Positions 26,489-34,442 of a stretch of 38,504 bases of DNA are shown one piece after another. The stretch lies in the NCBI RefSeq assembly GCF_012940005.1, contig NZ_SPMX01000038.1:1-38504 (forward strand), read 5' to 3'. Positions within the stretch are counted from its first letter, which is position 1. The number at the start of each line of letters is the position of its first letter. The position numbers were made by a program, and so were the translations under genes. The notes beneath the pieces were generated by a model. That model was not told the origin of the DNA. It saw only the letters and a program-made list of their open reading frames with translations, and searched no databases. The DNA comes from Candidatus Accumulibacter contiguus (lineage in GTDB: Bacteria; Pseudomonadota; Gammaproteobacteria; Burkholderiales; Rhodocyclaceae).

Positions 26489-27103
26489 CTACTTCCTGTT
26501 GCCGATTTTCGGCTCGCTGCCGGCCATCAGGCGTTGCAGGTTCTGCCAGTGTTTGCCGATCAGCGCCATCGCAATGATGCCGATCACCAGCAGCAGGGAA
26601 TCGCGCCCCCACAGGAGAAAGCCGTAAATGGGTGCTGCCGTTGCCGCAACCAGTGCCGCCAGTGACGAATAGCGCAGGGTGAAGGCAATCAGCAACCAGG
26701 TGCCAAGCGTTGCCAGGCCCAACCAGGGGTTGATCGCCAGCAACACGCCGGCGGCAGTCGCCACGCCCTTGCCGCCCTTGAACCCGAGAAAAACCGGGTA
26801 GAGATGGCCGAAAAAGACCGCCAGTGCAACGAGTCCGACGGTGTAGCCGGAGAGGCCGTAGTCGGCCGCATGCTGATCGGCGAGAAAAACCGCCAGCCAA
26901 CCCTTGGCGGCGTCGCCAATCAGGGTGAAGATGGCGGCGCCCTTGTGACCGCTGCGCAGCACATTGGTCGCTCCAGGGTTCTTCGAGCCATAGCTGCGCG
27001 GATCGGCAAGACCGAAAAGTCGGCTGGCGACCAGTGCGAAGGAGACGGAACCCAGCAGATAAGCGGCAAGAACCGCAAGAAAGGTGATCAGGTAAGGCGG
27101 CAT
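26489..27103 (-). CDS. plsY: Glycerol-3-phosphate acyltransferase PlsY
   Basis: A 204-residue inner-membrane enzyme that acylates glycerol-3-phosphate from acyl phosphate, the first step in phospholipid synthesis. Three conserved motifs appear: LLGSVSFALVASRL (motif 1 region), GSKNPGATNVLRSGHKG (motif containing the catalytic and acyl-phosphate-binding residues) and FLGFKGGKGVATAAG (glycine-rich third motif). About five membrane helices are seen. It is divergent from folB, with a palindromic repeat in the intergenic region, and convergent with the DUF4212 gene. Confidence 0.95.
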   Translation of the reverse strand: MPPYLITFLAVLAAYLLGSVSFALVASRLFGLADPRSYGSKNPGATNVLRSGHKGAAIFTLIGDAAKGWLAVFLADQHAADYGLSGYTVGLVALAVFFGHLYPVFLGFKGGKGVATAAGVLLAINPWLGLATLGTWLLIAFTLRYSSLAALVAATAAPIYGFLLWGRDSLLLVIGIIAMALIGKHWQNLQRLMAGSEPKIGNRK

Positions 27104-27133
27104 GTGTCGGGGGGGCTCTGGGTTAATGTGAAA

Positions 27134-27248
27134 CGCGTCAGCGACTCACAAATCTCCCCTCCCCCCCTCGCGGGGGGGAGGGGTCGGGGGAGAGGGAAAC
27201 GGTCATGACTTTCATGATCGGGGGTGCCTGGAAAAGTCATGACCGTTA
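27134..27248 (+). repeat. Palindromic repeat element, copy A
   Basis: A 115-base unit starting CGCGTCAGCGACTCAC and ending CATGACCGTTA. It contains a C-rich/G-rich hairpin (CTCCCCTCCCC with its complement) and a 13-base perfect inverted repeat AACGGTCATGACT...AGTCATGACCGTT. An inverted second copy occurs at 32691-32801, about 90 percent identical. It is a REP/BIME or small MITE-like element and lies in the plsY-folB divergent region. Confidence 0.85.
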
Positions 27249-27331
27249 GAGTGTTAGAATGCGCGCGCTGTCGCTGCGCTGCGGACTGCTCGCCCGACAG
27301 GCAATTCTACACCGACCTGGCGCATGGCCTC

Positions 27332-27688
27332 ATGGACATCATCTTCATCAACGACCTTCGCGCCTCGACGCTGATCGGCATCTACCCGCGCGAAAAGGCA
27401 ATGCCGCAGATGGTGGAAATCTCCCTGCAGATCGGCACCTCGACCGCCAGCGCCGGCGCCAGCGACGACATCGGCGACACCATCGATTACGCGCTGGTGG
27501 TCGAGCGTCTGCGCAGCGAACTCGCAACCCGCCATTTCAACCTCCTCGAAAGGCTTGCCGAGTATGTGGCCACCCTGCTGCTGGAGGACTTCGGTGCCAC
27601 CTGGGTGCGCGTCTCGATTGCCAAACTTGGCATGATGCGCGGCGTGCAGCGCGTCGGCGTGGTCATCGAGCGCGGGGCGGCGTCCTGA
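27332..27688 (+). CDS. folB: Dihydroneopterin aldolase
   Basis: A 118-residue enzyme of folate synthesis (cleavage of 7,8-dihydroneopterin to 6-hydroxymethyl-dihydropterin and glycolaldehyde). The start MDIIFINDLRASTLIGIYPREK contains the family signature, with the GIYPxE segment near the active site. FNLLERLAEYVATLLLEDFG and VRVSIAKLGMMRG follow, the latter with the conserved lysine (Lys in SIAKLG) used in catalysis. ATG 27332 gives the usual length; upstream frame extensions do not. It is near plsY but read away from it, a frequent betaproteobacterial pairing. Confidence 0.93.
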   Translation: MDIIFINDLRASTLIGIYPREKAMPQMVEISLQIGTSTASAGASDDIGDTIDYALVVERLRSELATRHFNLLERLAEYVATLLLEDFGATWVRVSIAKLGMMRGVQRVGVVIERGAAS

Positions 27689-27702
27689 CGGCTTTCGCCT
27701 TG

Positions 27703-27725
27703 CCGCGAATCCTGGTTCGGTTTTT
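27703..27725 (+). terminator. Weak intrinsic terminator candidate after folB
   Basis: CCGCGAA pairs imperfectly with TTCGG around TCCTGG, followed by a run of T residues (27721-27725). It lies between the convergent folB and dolP genes. The stem is short, so the call is tentative. Confidence 0.3.
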
Positions 27726-27770
27726 GGCATCCTTGTGCCAGCTTGGTGAACACGGCAAGTCCTGCCCTGC

Positions 27771-28421
27771 CTAGCCGCTGCTGGCCGGCGGGCTCGCCTG
27801 CGGCTTGGGCGCAGGCATGCTGATGTCCAGTTCTTTGACCTTGGCATCGGGAATGATCTCCATCAGCGTCACTACCTTCTTGACACCGCTGGTGGTTCGC
27901 GCCACCTGGATCGCTGCGTCGGCCTCGCGCTGGCTGACCAGACCCAGGAGATAGACAACCCCTGCCTCGGTCACCACCTTGACATGCACGGCGTTGAATT
28001 TGCCTGCGTCGACGAAGCGGCTCTTGACCCGGGTCGTCACATACGAATCGTTGCTGCGCGCCGAGAAAGAGCTGACCGGGCCGACAGCGAGCTCATTGTA
28101 AACCCCTTGTACCTGTGGCACGCCGGTGACGATGTGCTCGACTTCTGCCTTCATCTGCTCGGAGGGCACCTCTCCGGAGATCAGGACCTTGCGGTTGAAG
28201 CTGGTGAAGTTGATATGCGAGTGGTCGCCAGCCGTTTCGCTGACGCGTGCGCTGGCCTTCCATTCGATGCTTTCGTCGTCGGTTTGGGTGCCCAGCGATC
28301 GCCGGTCGAAGGCCGCCAGGGCGCCGCCGCCAGCACCGGCGGCGAGCATCGGCAGGCAGCCCTGCAGCATCGGCAGCAGTACCGCGCCGAGCAGCAGGCT
28401 GGTGGCGAGAAATTTCTTCAT
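27771..28421 (-). CDS. dolP: BON-domain outer-membrane lipoprotein (DolP/YraP family)
   Basis: A 216-residue lipoprotein: the signal sequence ends at a lipobox LLPMLQGC (Cys22), then a glycine/alanine linker, then two BON domains (about 55-125 and 130-200), each a phospholipid-binding module, with [17 protein letters not shown] and [16 protein letters not shown] as recognisable cores. DolP supports outer-membrane integrity in Gammaproteobacteria. It overlaps the upstream diaA/gmhA gene by ATGA, in the conserved order rsmI-yraN-diaA-dolP known from enterics. The C-terminus is proline/alanine rich. Confidence 0.88.
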   Translation of the reverse strand: MKKFLATSLLLGAVLLPMLQGCLPMLAAGAGGGALAAFDRRSLGTQTDDESIEWKASARVSETAGDHSHINFTSFNRKVLISGEVPSEQMKAEVEHIVTGVPQVQGVYNELAVGPVSSFSARSNDSYVTTRVKSRFVDAGKFNAVHVKVVTEAGVVYLLGLVSQREADAAIQVARTTSGVKKVVTLMEIIPDAKVKELDISMPAPKPQASPPASSG

Positions 28422-29011
28422 TCTTCAACTCCCATGAGCAGACAATCAATGCCATCGCAAAGGCAGTGGATGATCAATAGATGTATTTCCTGAATGCGTG
28501 CCGTACGTTCCGCAGGAACGCAGATGTGCACGTCGCCATCGCGCAGGATCTCACCGATGGTGCCACCGCCCTTGCCGGTCAGTGCGACGATGCGCAGATC
28601 GTTCTCGTGTGCGGCATTGATCGCCTCGATCACGTTGGCGGAATCGCCCGAAGTGGAGATGGCCACGAGGATGTCGCCCGGCTGGCCGAGGGCGCGCACC
28701 TGCTTGGCGAAGATGACCTTGTAGCCATAGTCGTTGGCAATCGCCGAAATGACCGAGGTGTCGGTGGTCAGCGCAATCGCCGCGAGTTCGTGGCGCTCCA
28801 GCTCGAAGCGGCCGACCAGTTCGGCCGCCAGGTGCTGGGCGTCGGCTGCCGAACCGCCGTTGCCGCAGGCGAGGATCTTGCCGTTGTTCAGGAGACCGCT
28901 GACCATGGCCTCGATCGCTTCGGCAATTGGCGCTGCCAGCAACTCGACGGCTTCGAGCTTGGTTTGCGCGCTCTCTGTGAAGTGCCCGCTGATACGGCTG
29001 ATCAAATCCAT
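28418..29011 (-). CDS. SIS-domain phosphoheptose isomerase / DiaA
   Basis: A 197-residue sugar-isomerase-fold protein. The N-terminal helix bundle leads to [20 protein letters not shown] (phosphosugar-binding and catalytic Glu region), [17 protein letters not shown] (SIS P-loop) and [16 protein letters not shown] (containing the conserved His). It could be GmhA, making ADP-heptose precursor for LPS, or DiaA, which binds DnaA. The order with yraN upstream and dolP downstream favours a DiaA position, but the sequence carries the GmhA-type catalytic residues, so I leave the name open. The ATG at 29011 is chosen to give the family length. Confidence 0.85.
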   Translation of the reverse strand: MDLISRISGHFTESAQTKLEAVELLAAPIAEAIEAMVSGLLNNGKILACGNGGSAADAQHLAAELVGRFELERHELAAIALTTDTSVISAIANDYGYKVIFAKQVRALGQPGDILVAISTSGDSANVIEAINAAHENDLRIVALTGKGGGTIGEILRDGDVHICVPAERTARIQEIHLLIIHCLCDGIDCLLMGVEE

Positions 29012-29057
29012 GGGCTGTGAATGTGTTCTGGGGCAAGAAAGAAAGACCATTCTAACA

Positions 29058-29438
29058 TCAGAGCACCAGGAACACCTCGAACTCGACGCGGCGCCAGGGA
29101 TTCGGGTCTTCGCGCATGCGGGAAACGCGCGCCTCGAGTTTTTCGCCGGCATCGATCGCCTGGGCAACGGCACGGTTCTCGGCGCGCGGCACGTAACCGA
29201 GGGGGCGGCCGTTCCATTCGACGCGGATGGCCTTGCGGTCATGACGGTTGTCCGGTTCGCGGACCAGCGTCAGACGGTCGCCGGGCTTGATCTGCGACCA
29301 CAGTTCAGCGACGGCGTAATACTGGCTGCCGGCCAGCGGCGAGCTTTGCACGAGCACCCTGACCGTCTCGCCGGCACCGGCGTGCCAGCACAGGCTCAGC
29401 CAGAGGAGCGTGAGCGTACTACACCGCAAAAAACGCAT
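29058..29438 (-). CDS. Exported HIRAN-domain protein
   Basis: A 126-residue protein starting with a signal peptide ([20 protein letters not shown]). The mature part is a HIRAN domain: [19 protein letters not shown], then [23 protein letters not shown] and [22 protein letters not shown] is best known as a DNA-binding module of helicases, but here it is secreted and alone, as in many betaproteobacteria, and the ligand is unknown. It overlaps yraN at its 5' end by 20 bases in the same operon. Confidence 0.88.
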   Translation of the reverse strand: MRFLRCSTLTLLWLSLCWHAGAGETVRVLVQSSPLAGSQYYAVAELWSQIKPGDRLTLVREPDNRHDRKAIRVEWNGRPLGYVPRAENRAVAQAIDAGEKLEARVSRMREDPNPWRRVEFEVFLVL

Positions 29439-29781
29439 CGCGAATCCATTCGATGGCCTTTTCGGAGAGTTCGTCGAACAGGACGCAGTCGAAGCGGCAA
29501 TCGGATTCCCGGCCCGGATGGGTGCTCAGGAAATGCTTCGCGGCAAGAACGATACGCCGCTGCTTGGCGGTGGTGATACTGGCGGCCGCACCGCCGTAGC
29601 TCGCGTTGCGGCGCAGGCGCACCTCGACGAAGACGAGTACCCGCCGCTCTCGGCAAATCAGGTCCACCTCGCCACCCCGACAGCGATAATTGCGCGTCAG
29701 CACGTTCAGACCCTGCCGTTCGAGGAAGCGCGCAGCCAGTTCCTCGGCGATCGCACCGGGAGCTGCGGGAAGGGATGGCAT
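29419..29781 (-). CDS. yraN: YraN (UPF0102) endonuclease-fold protein
   Basis: A 120-residue protein with a restriction-endonuclease-like fold of the UPF0102 family. It contains the segments ARFLERQGLNVLTRNYRCRG, GEVDLICRERRVLVFVEVR (catalytic Asp and Glu-x-Lys-type region) and RFDCVLFD. Its nuclease role is unconfirmed. The ATG at 29781 fits the usual length. It is divergent from rsmI by 61 bases and overlaps the HIRAN gene, matching the conserved rsmI/yraN neighbourhood. Confidence 0.92.
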   Translation of the reverse strand: MPSLPAAPGAIAEELAARFLERQGLNVLTRNYRCRGGEVDLICRERRVLVFVEVRLRRNASYGGAAASITTAKQRRIVLAAKHFLSTHPGRESDCRFDCVLFDELSEKAIEWIRDAFFAV

Positions 29782-29842
29782 GGCGGGGTGTCCTGCCGGC
29801 CCGCTCGTGTTATCTTTAGCGCTCACCTGCAAGCCGACTCCC

Positions 29843-30682
29843 ATGACGAAAGAATCGCCCGCATTATATGTCGTTCCCACGCCGCTCGGCCACCTTGGCG
29901 ACATGACGCAGCGCGCGATCGAAGTCCTGCGGCAAGTGCCCTGGGTGGCCGCCGAGGATACCCGTCACAGTGCGCCACTGCTGCGCCACTTCGGCTGCAA
30001 TGCGCGCCTGCTGCCGGCGCACCGACACAACGAGGAAGGCGCAGCTCAACAGGTGATCACACGCCTTGCCGCCGGTGAGTCGGTCGCACTGGTGGTGGAC
30101 GCCGGCACGCCGGCGGTGTCCGATCCAGGCGCTCGGCTGGTGGCGCGCGTGCGCGCCGCCGGCCATCGCGTCATCCCCTTGCCAGGGGCTTGCGCGGCGG
30201 TGGTCGCACTCTCTGCGGCAGGGCTCGGCGAAGCCCATTTTCTCTTTTACGGTTTCCTGCCGAGCAAGGCCGGGCAGCGCGCCGAGGCCTTGCGGGAACT
30301 CGCGCCACTACCCTATGCGCTGGTCTTCTACGAGGCGCCGCATCGCATTCTCGAAGCCGTCGCCGCCTTGCTCGTCGCCTTCGGACCGGAACGTACACTG
30401 GTCCTGGCTCGCGAATTGACGAAGCTGTTCGAAAGCATTCATTGCTGCGCACTCGGTGAAGCGCAGACCTGGCTGCTGGCCGATGCCAATCGCCAGCGCG
30501 GCGAGTTCGTGCTGCTCGTTTCCGGCGCAGCACCGGTCGAACAAAGCGCCGAGGGCGAACGCGTGTTGCAGCTGCTGCTTGACGATGGCCTGTCGATCCG
30601 TCAGGCCAGCCGGCTAGCGCACGCGATTACCGGCGTCGGAAAGAATGTCCTGTATCAGCGGGCCCTGGCCCTGAAGGGCTAG
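29843..30682 (+). CDS. rsmI: 16S rRNA 2'-O-ribose C1402 methyltransferase
   Basis: A 279-residue SAM-dependent enzyme (tetrapyrrole-methylase fold) that methylates C1402 in 16S rRNA. The motifs LYVVPTPLGHLGDMTQRAI, VAAEDTRHS, VALVVDAGTPAVSDPG and LPGACAAVVALSAAG are all characteristic, as is FLPSKAGQR. The start at 29843 gives the usual start MTKESPALYVV. It is divergent from yraN and convergent with the PEP-CTERM gene, ending only 15 bases from its stop codon. Confidence 0.95.
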   Translation: MTKESPALYVVPTPLGHLGDMTQRAIEVLRQVPWVAAEDTRHSAPLLRHFGCNARLLPAHRHNEEGAAQQVITRLAAGESVALVVDAGTPAVSDPGARLVARVRAAGHRVIPLPGACAAVVALSAAGLGEAHFLFYGFLPSKAGQRAEALRELAPLPYALVFYEAPHRILEAVAALLVAFGPERTLVLARELTKLFESIHCCALGEAQTWLLADANRQRGEFVLLVSGAAPVEQSAEGERVLQLLLDDGLSIRQASRLAHAITGVGKNVLYQRALALKG

Positions 30683-30697
30683 AGTCGTGCCTTTGCC

Positions 30698-31507
30698 TTA
30701 GGACGCACCCCGACGGCGTGACAACAGGGCGGCCAGCGCAGGGAAAGCAAGCAGCAAGGTTCCCGGCTCGGGCAGCCCTGGAGGGGCAGCAATATCCAGG
30801 GTTGTGGTGATCGCAAAAGTCGAGGCCACCGTGTGCCGCTCCGCGAAGAAGATGTCGAGATCGTATGGTGTACCGGCTGTCAGCCCCAAAGTTTTCAAGT
30901 CTTCCTCGGTGAAGCTGGCGCTTGCCGCGCCATGCACGCCGCCGAGATCGATCACAAGTTTTCCGTCGACGAAAATCCATAGGTCGTCGTCGCCAGTGAA
31001 TGTAAAGAGCTTGTCCGCACCGAGGGTAGGATCGCTGAACGACAGCAGCCCCTCCAGATGCATCGTGAAGTGGTAATTGTGCGGGTTGCCCTGATTGCCG
31101 TAGAGTAATCCGTCAATCGGAAAAAAGGCCCCGCTGCTGTAGGTGAAAGTTCCCGGCGGACCTTCGGTCAAGGTGAGTGAAGTGGGGGTCGAGAGATTGA
31201 AACCGGGGGAGTCGACATACCACTTGGCAAAATTTGCCGCGGTGGACGCACCGGCCACGATTGACCCAGCCGCTGTCGGCAGGCCTGCCGTCAATGTGCT
31301 CCCTACCATGCCAGTGACCACACCCGGCACAGCACCTTCGAAGTCCGACAAATGCGTACAGGTGGAGCCGATACTGGGTGCGCAAAAGTCCCGGATCGTA
31401 CCGGTCAAGGTCACCGAGGCGCCGATGGCAGTAGTGCTCCATCCCAGACCCAGCAGCACCAATAGAGTCAGCGCCCGATTTTGACTTAGGTGGTTCTTAA
31501 GGTTCAT
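30698..31507 (-). CDS. Fibro-slime domain PEP-CTERM protein
   Basis: A 269-residue exported protein with a signal peptide (about 1-30), a fibro-slime-type region ending FTFTGDDDLWIFVDGKLVID and GGVHGAASASF, and a C-terminal PEP-CTERM tripartite signal (LPEPGTLLL, then hydrophobic residues and RRRGAS) that the exosortase system cleaves and anchors. The fold resembles beta-rich surface proteins and the Asp-rich TGDDD segment may bind calcium. The function is unknown; PEP-CTERM proteins often accompany exopolysaccharide and flocculation. ATG 31507 has GGGAGA upstream. Confidence 0.9.
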   Translation of the reverse strand: MNLKNHLSQNRALTLLVLLGLGWSTTAIGASVTLTGTIRDFCAPSIGSTCTHLSDFEGAVPGVVTGMVGSTLTAGLPTAAGSIVAGASTAANFAKWYVDSPGFNLSTPTSLTLTEGPPGTFTYSSGAFFPIDGLLYGNQGNPHNYHFTMHLEGLLSFSDPTLGADKLFTFTGDDDLWIFVDGKLVIDLGGVHGAASASFTEEDLKTLGLTAGTPYDLDIFFAERHTVASTFAITTTLDIAAPPGLPEPGTLLLAFPALAALLSRRRGAS

Positions 31508-31987
31508 CCACTATTCTCCCAAAATGATTGCATCAGAATTTACGAGCCAGAGTGGTGCTTGCCACGCCCACGAAGAAATCTTCCACTGCCCAACACAATG
31601 ATGAGCACTTCGTCAGCCTTTCCAAAGCACGTTTCGTACCAGAAGTCTATGATAGAGAGAATGTTCCAATAATACATTGGATTATGATCGTCCATCGACG
31701 TAGTCACAGCAACTCTGAACGTCAGATCCGGTTCAACTGTAAGAATTTCCGACAGTTCTCGGGTTACTGCGGGGATCCGAGAACTGGGGGAAACGCTCCC
31801 TCAAGAAGCCTGAATACCCGTCGGATACACTGCATCGCCGTCGGCAGCCTGCGACATAGGGAGAAAAGTCCTGACCGCTTGTGCCTTACGCGCGTTTGAA
31901 GCGCTACCGCTCGCGACCAGTTATGATTACCCCTGTTAGGTCGCTTGCGACCATTTTCTTTATCTCCCTGCAATGCCAAGGCATCCC
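31508..31987. other. Non-coding stretch with strong local secondary structure
   Basis: No gene is supported. TATGAT boxes occur at 31648-31653 and 31683-31688 without convincing upstream elements. The 31753-31961 part, described separately, holds several hairpins and a terminator-like sequence. Confidence 0.6.
31753..31961 (+). ncRNA. Candidate structured RNA with terminator-like 3' end
   Basis: CAGTTCTCGG (31753-31762) pairs perfectly with CCGAGAACTG (31777-31786). CTCCCT (31796-31801) pairs with AGGGAG (31858-31863) as an outer stem around 56 bases. GCGACC (31913-31918) pairs with GGTCGC (31939-31944). GGTCG-CTTG-CGACC at 31939-31952 is followed by ATTTTCTTT, a plausible intrinsic terminator on the plus strand. 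No known riboswitch or sRNA family is recognised and no sure promoter is visible, so this is a hypothesis. Confidence 0.3.
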
Positions 31988-32693
31988 ATGACCGAAAACG
32001 ACGAAATCCTCGCCATTCCGCTGTGGATCAACGGCCACGCCTATCTGACGATGGCGCCGGCCTTTTTTCGATGTCCGTGATCCGTGCACTGGCCAGATCA
32101 GGCGCCGTACGCCGCTGTGCGGCACGGATCAGGCGCTAACCGCCGTCGCATCGGCAAACGCCGCACTGCCCGCCTGGGCGGCGCTGACGGTCGCGGCCAG
32201 GGCAGCGCTGCTGACGGCGCTGGCCAAGGCGCTGGCGGGATATGCAGAACACTTTGCCGGCCTGATCTCCGAGGAAACCGGCAGGGATGCTGCGTCGGCG
32301 TCGACCGAGGTCGAGCAGGCGCTACACCTGCTGCAGGCGGCCGCAGCCGGCAGCCCAGCGACCGGCGACAGCGGCGTCGTGGCAGTGGTCAGCGATGACC
32401 GCGCGCCCCTGCTCGGGCCCCTGCAGAGAGCCGTTCCGGCACTGCTGGCGGGAGCGACGGTAGTCGTCAAGCCGAGTCCGAAAGCCCCTTCGGCGGCATT
32501 TGCGCTGGCCGAGCTGACGGCACGCAGTGCTTTTCCCGGCGGCGTGTTCAACATCCTGCACGGTGATCTGGCGGCAATCGAAGGCCTTTGTAGCGCCGCC
32601 GAAGTGGGGCTGCTGCTGTTTGCCGGTGATCCTGCACTCGGCAGCAAGGTGGCGGCCATTGCCACCCGCCACGGCAAGCCTTTTGTGGACTAA
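31988..32693 (+). pseudogene. Aldehyde dehydrogenase N-terminal half, frameshifted
   Basis: From ATG 31988 the frame gives MTENDEILAIPLWINGHAYL, then a run of six T residues at 32063-32068 shifts it; the sensible continuation (DVRDPCTGQIRRR, LVVK-type segment ATVVVKPSPKAPSAA, then GGVFNILHGD) runs in another frame to a stop at 32691. The pieces correspond to the NAD-binding half of ALDH up to the region before the catalytic Cys, which is missing along with the C-terminal half. The stop codon TAA belongs to the palindromic repeat that follows. It is a decayed gene, not a functional enzyme. Confidence 0.75.
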
Positions 32694-32801
32694 CGGTCAT
32701 GACTGTTCCAGACACCCCGATCATGAAAGTCATGACCGTTTCCCTCTCCCCCGACCCCTCCCCCGCAAGTGGGGAGGGGAGATTCGTGAGTCACTGACGC
32801 G
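32691..32801 (-). repeat. Palindromic repeat element, copy B (inverted)
   Basis: A 111-base unit matching copy A at 27134-27248 in the opposite orientation, with the same 13-base inverted repeat at one end (AACGGTCATGACT) and the same C/G-rich hairpin. It supplies the stop codon of the preceding ALDH remnant and lies 17 bases before the 2-hydroxyacid dehydrogenase gene. Confidence 0.85.
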
Positions 32802-32818
32802 ACTTTCAGAGGAATGCC

Positions 32819-33775
32819 ATGCACCGAATTGTCTACCTCGAAGGCGAGTCGATCATCGCCGACGTACGCCGGCCGGATTTTCCCCATTGCTGGGTCGAAC
32901 ATGCGACAACGCTGCCGCCGCAGGTCGCAGAGCGGCTCGCCGGGGCGACGATTGCGATTGTCAACAAGCTGCCGGTCGACGCAGGACTGATCGCCGCGCT
33001 ACCGGATTTGCAGATGGTCGCAGTCGCGGCGACCGGCACCAACAACATCGACCTCGACGCCTGCCGCCGACGCGGCATCGTCGTCTCGAACATCCGCGGC
33101 TATGCCGTGCATACCGTTCCCGAGCATGTCTTCGCGCTATTGCTGGCGTTGTCGCGCAATGTCGTTGCCTATCGGCAGGCAGTGGCTGCCGGCAACTGGC
33201 AGCGTTCCGGGCAGTTCTGTTGTATCGATTATCCGATCCGCGACCTGCACGGCGCAACACTCACGGTGATCGGCAGCGGCAGTCTCGGCGGCGGCGTCAT
33301 CCGGCTCGCCGAAGCCTTTGGCATGCGTGTGCTGCGCAGCGAGCGCAAGGGTGCGCCGAGCGTGCGTCCCGGCTACACCGCTTTCGAGCAGGCCTTGCGC
33401 GAGGCCGACGCGGTCTCGCTGCACTGCCCGCTGACCCCCGAAACGAAGCACCTGCTCGGCGAACCCGAGTTGCGGACCATGCGGCCTTCGGCATTGCTGA
33501 TCAATACGGCGCGCGGCGGCCTGGTCGATGAAGCGGCCTTGGTCAGGGCGCTGCAGCAGGGCTGGATCGCCGGTGCCGGTTTCGACGTCCTGAGCGTCGA
33601 GCCGCCAAGCACCGGCAACGTCCTGCTGGCACCGCAAGTGCTCGCGCTACCGAATTTCCTGCTGACCCCCCATGTAGCCTGGGCCAGCCGGCCGGCGATG
33701 CAGGCTCTCACCGACCAATTGACGGCCAACCTCGAAGCCTTCGCCCGCGGCGAGCCGCAGAACCGGGTCGCCTGA
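32819..33775 (+). CDS. hprA: D-2-hydroxyacid dehydrogenase (glycerate/hydroxypyruvate reductase type)
   Basis: A 318-residue NAD(P)-dependent enzyme. The nucleotide motif is VIGSGSLGGGVI (GxGxxG), followed by the NTARGG segment with the catalytic Arg, an acidic residue in DVLSVEPP (Glu partner) and the catalytic His in TPHVAWASRPA. The N-terminal VVAVAATGTNNIDLD-type segment completes the family pattern. The closest fit is the hydroxypyruvate/glycerate dehydrogenase group, hence the symbol, which is tentative because several 2-hydroxyacid dehydrogenases look alike. It overlaps nothing; a repeat precedes it and an ankyrin gene converges on it. Confidence 0.85.
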   Translation: MHRIVYLEGESIIADVRRPDFPHCWVEHATTLPPQVAERLAGATIAIVNKLPVDAGLIAALPDLQMVAVAATGTNNIDLDACRRRGIVVSNIRGYAVHTVPEHVFALLLALSRNVVAYRQAVAAGNWQRSGQFCCIDYPIRDLHGATLTVIGSGSLGGGVIRLAEAFGMRVLRSERKGAPSVRPGYTAFEQALREADAVSLHCPLTPETKHLLGEPELRTMRPSALLINTARGGLVDEAALVRALQQGWIAGAGFDVLSVEPPSTGNVLLAPQVLALPNFLLTPHVAWASRPAMQALTDQLTANLEAFARGEPQNRVA

Positions 33776-33776
33776 T

Positions 33777-34442
33777 TCAGTGCACTCGTTTTGCCGGGGG
33801 TTCAGCGGGTTCTGTTCCCCACAGCGGGGCAAGGCGCTTGCTGCGCGCCTGCCCCGGCTTGCTGCCTTGCCGCAATTCGGAGATGGAAAGCGCACCGCGC
33901 GCGCGCAACAAACGCAGATATTCGGGGCGCGGTTTGCCGTACTTCACCGCCAGGCTGTCCAGATAGAGAAGCCAGGCATCCTTGTCGGCCGGGTCTACCG
34001 CTTTGGCCTCTTCGGGCAGTTTGACATTCCAGACCTCGTAGCGATAAACAAAGACCGCCCAGTCATACAGCAACTCATCACTGGAGTGCATTCTCACGGC
34101 GTTGGGATCAGCACCGGCGTCCAGCAGGATGCGCAACATTTCGGTGTCCATGTTCAGAACCGCAACGATCAGTGGGCTGGAACCATCCTTGCTGAGCGCA
34201 CGTGGATCAGCACCCAGCCGCAACAATTCCTTGACCACCTCGTACTTCGGCGTTTCGGAGCAGAATTCCAGGTCGCTGATCACCCGTTCGAGGATCGTAT
34301 CGCCGAATCGATCGGTGCCATTCAAGTCAAAGCCCGCAGCGACCTGGGCACGCATCGCACCGATGTCTCCCGCGCATGCACACGAAACAAAGGTCTGGAT
34401 CCGTTCGTCATCCGCCGTCCACGGCTGTCTCATGTCGTTCAT
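33777..34442 (-). CDS. Ankyrin-repeat protein
   Basis: A 221-residue cytoplasmic protein with ankyrin-type repeats. The clearest are around residues 60-75 (KELLRLGADPRALSKDGSSP) and the following one (LRILLDAGADPNAVRM). The C-terminal half (EYLRLLRARGALSISELRQG) looks like a degenerate repeat. Ankyrin proteins mediate protein-protein contacts; no partner is known. ATG 34442 has GGAG about 7 bases upstream, better than the TTG two codons earlier. It ends one base after the 2-hydroxyacid dehydrogenase gene on the opposite strand. Confidence 0.85.
   Translation of the reverse strand: MNDMRQPWTADDERIQTFVSCACAGDIGAMRAQVAAGFDLNGTDRFGDTILERVISDLEFCSETPKYEVVKELLRLGADPRALSKDGSSPLIVAVLNMDTEMLRILLDAGADPNAVRMHSSDELLYDWAVFVYRYEVWNVKLPEEAKAVDPADKDAWLLYLDSLAVKYGKPRPEYLRLLRARGALSISELRQGSKPGQARSKRLAPLWGTEPAEPPAKRVH

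Noticed and set aside
31508-31640. Possible sigma-54 promoter for the PEP-CTERM gene
   Set aside because: A TGGCA box is present, but the required GC at the correct spacing is not.
31741-31863. Cyclic-di-GMP riboswitch upstream of the PEP-CTERM or ALDH genes
   Set aside because: The GEMM consensus segments are not found on either strand; only generic hairpins are present.
31528-31899. 123-residue plus-strand frame in the gap before the ALDH remnant
   Set aside because: No family, no ribosome site, and it runs through the hairpin-rich region.
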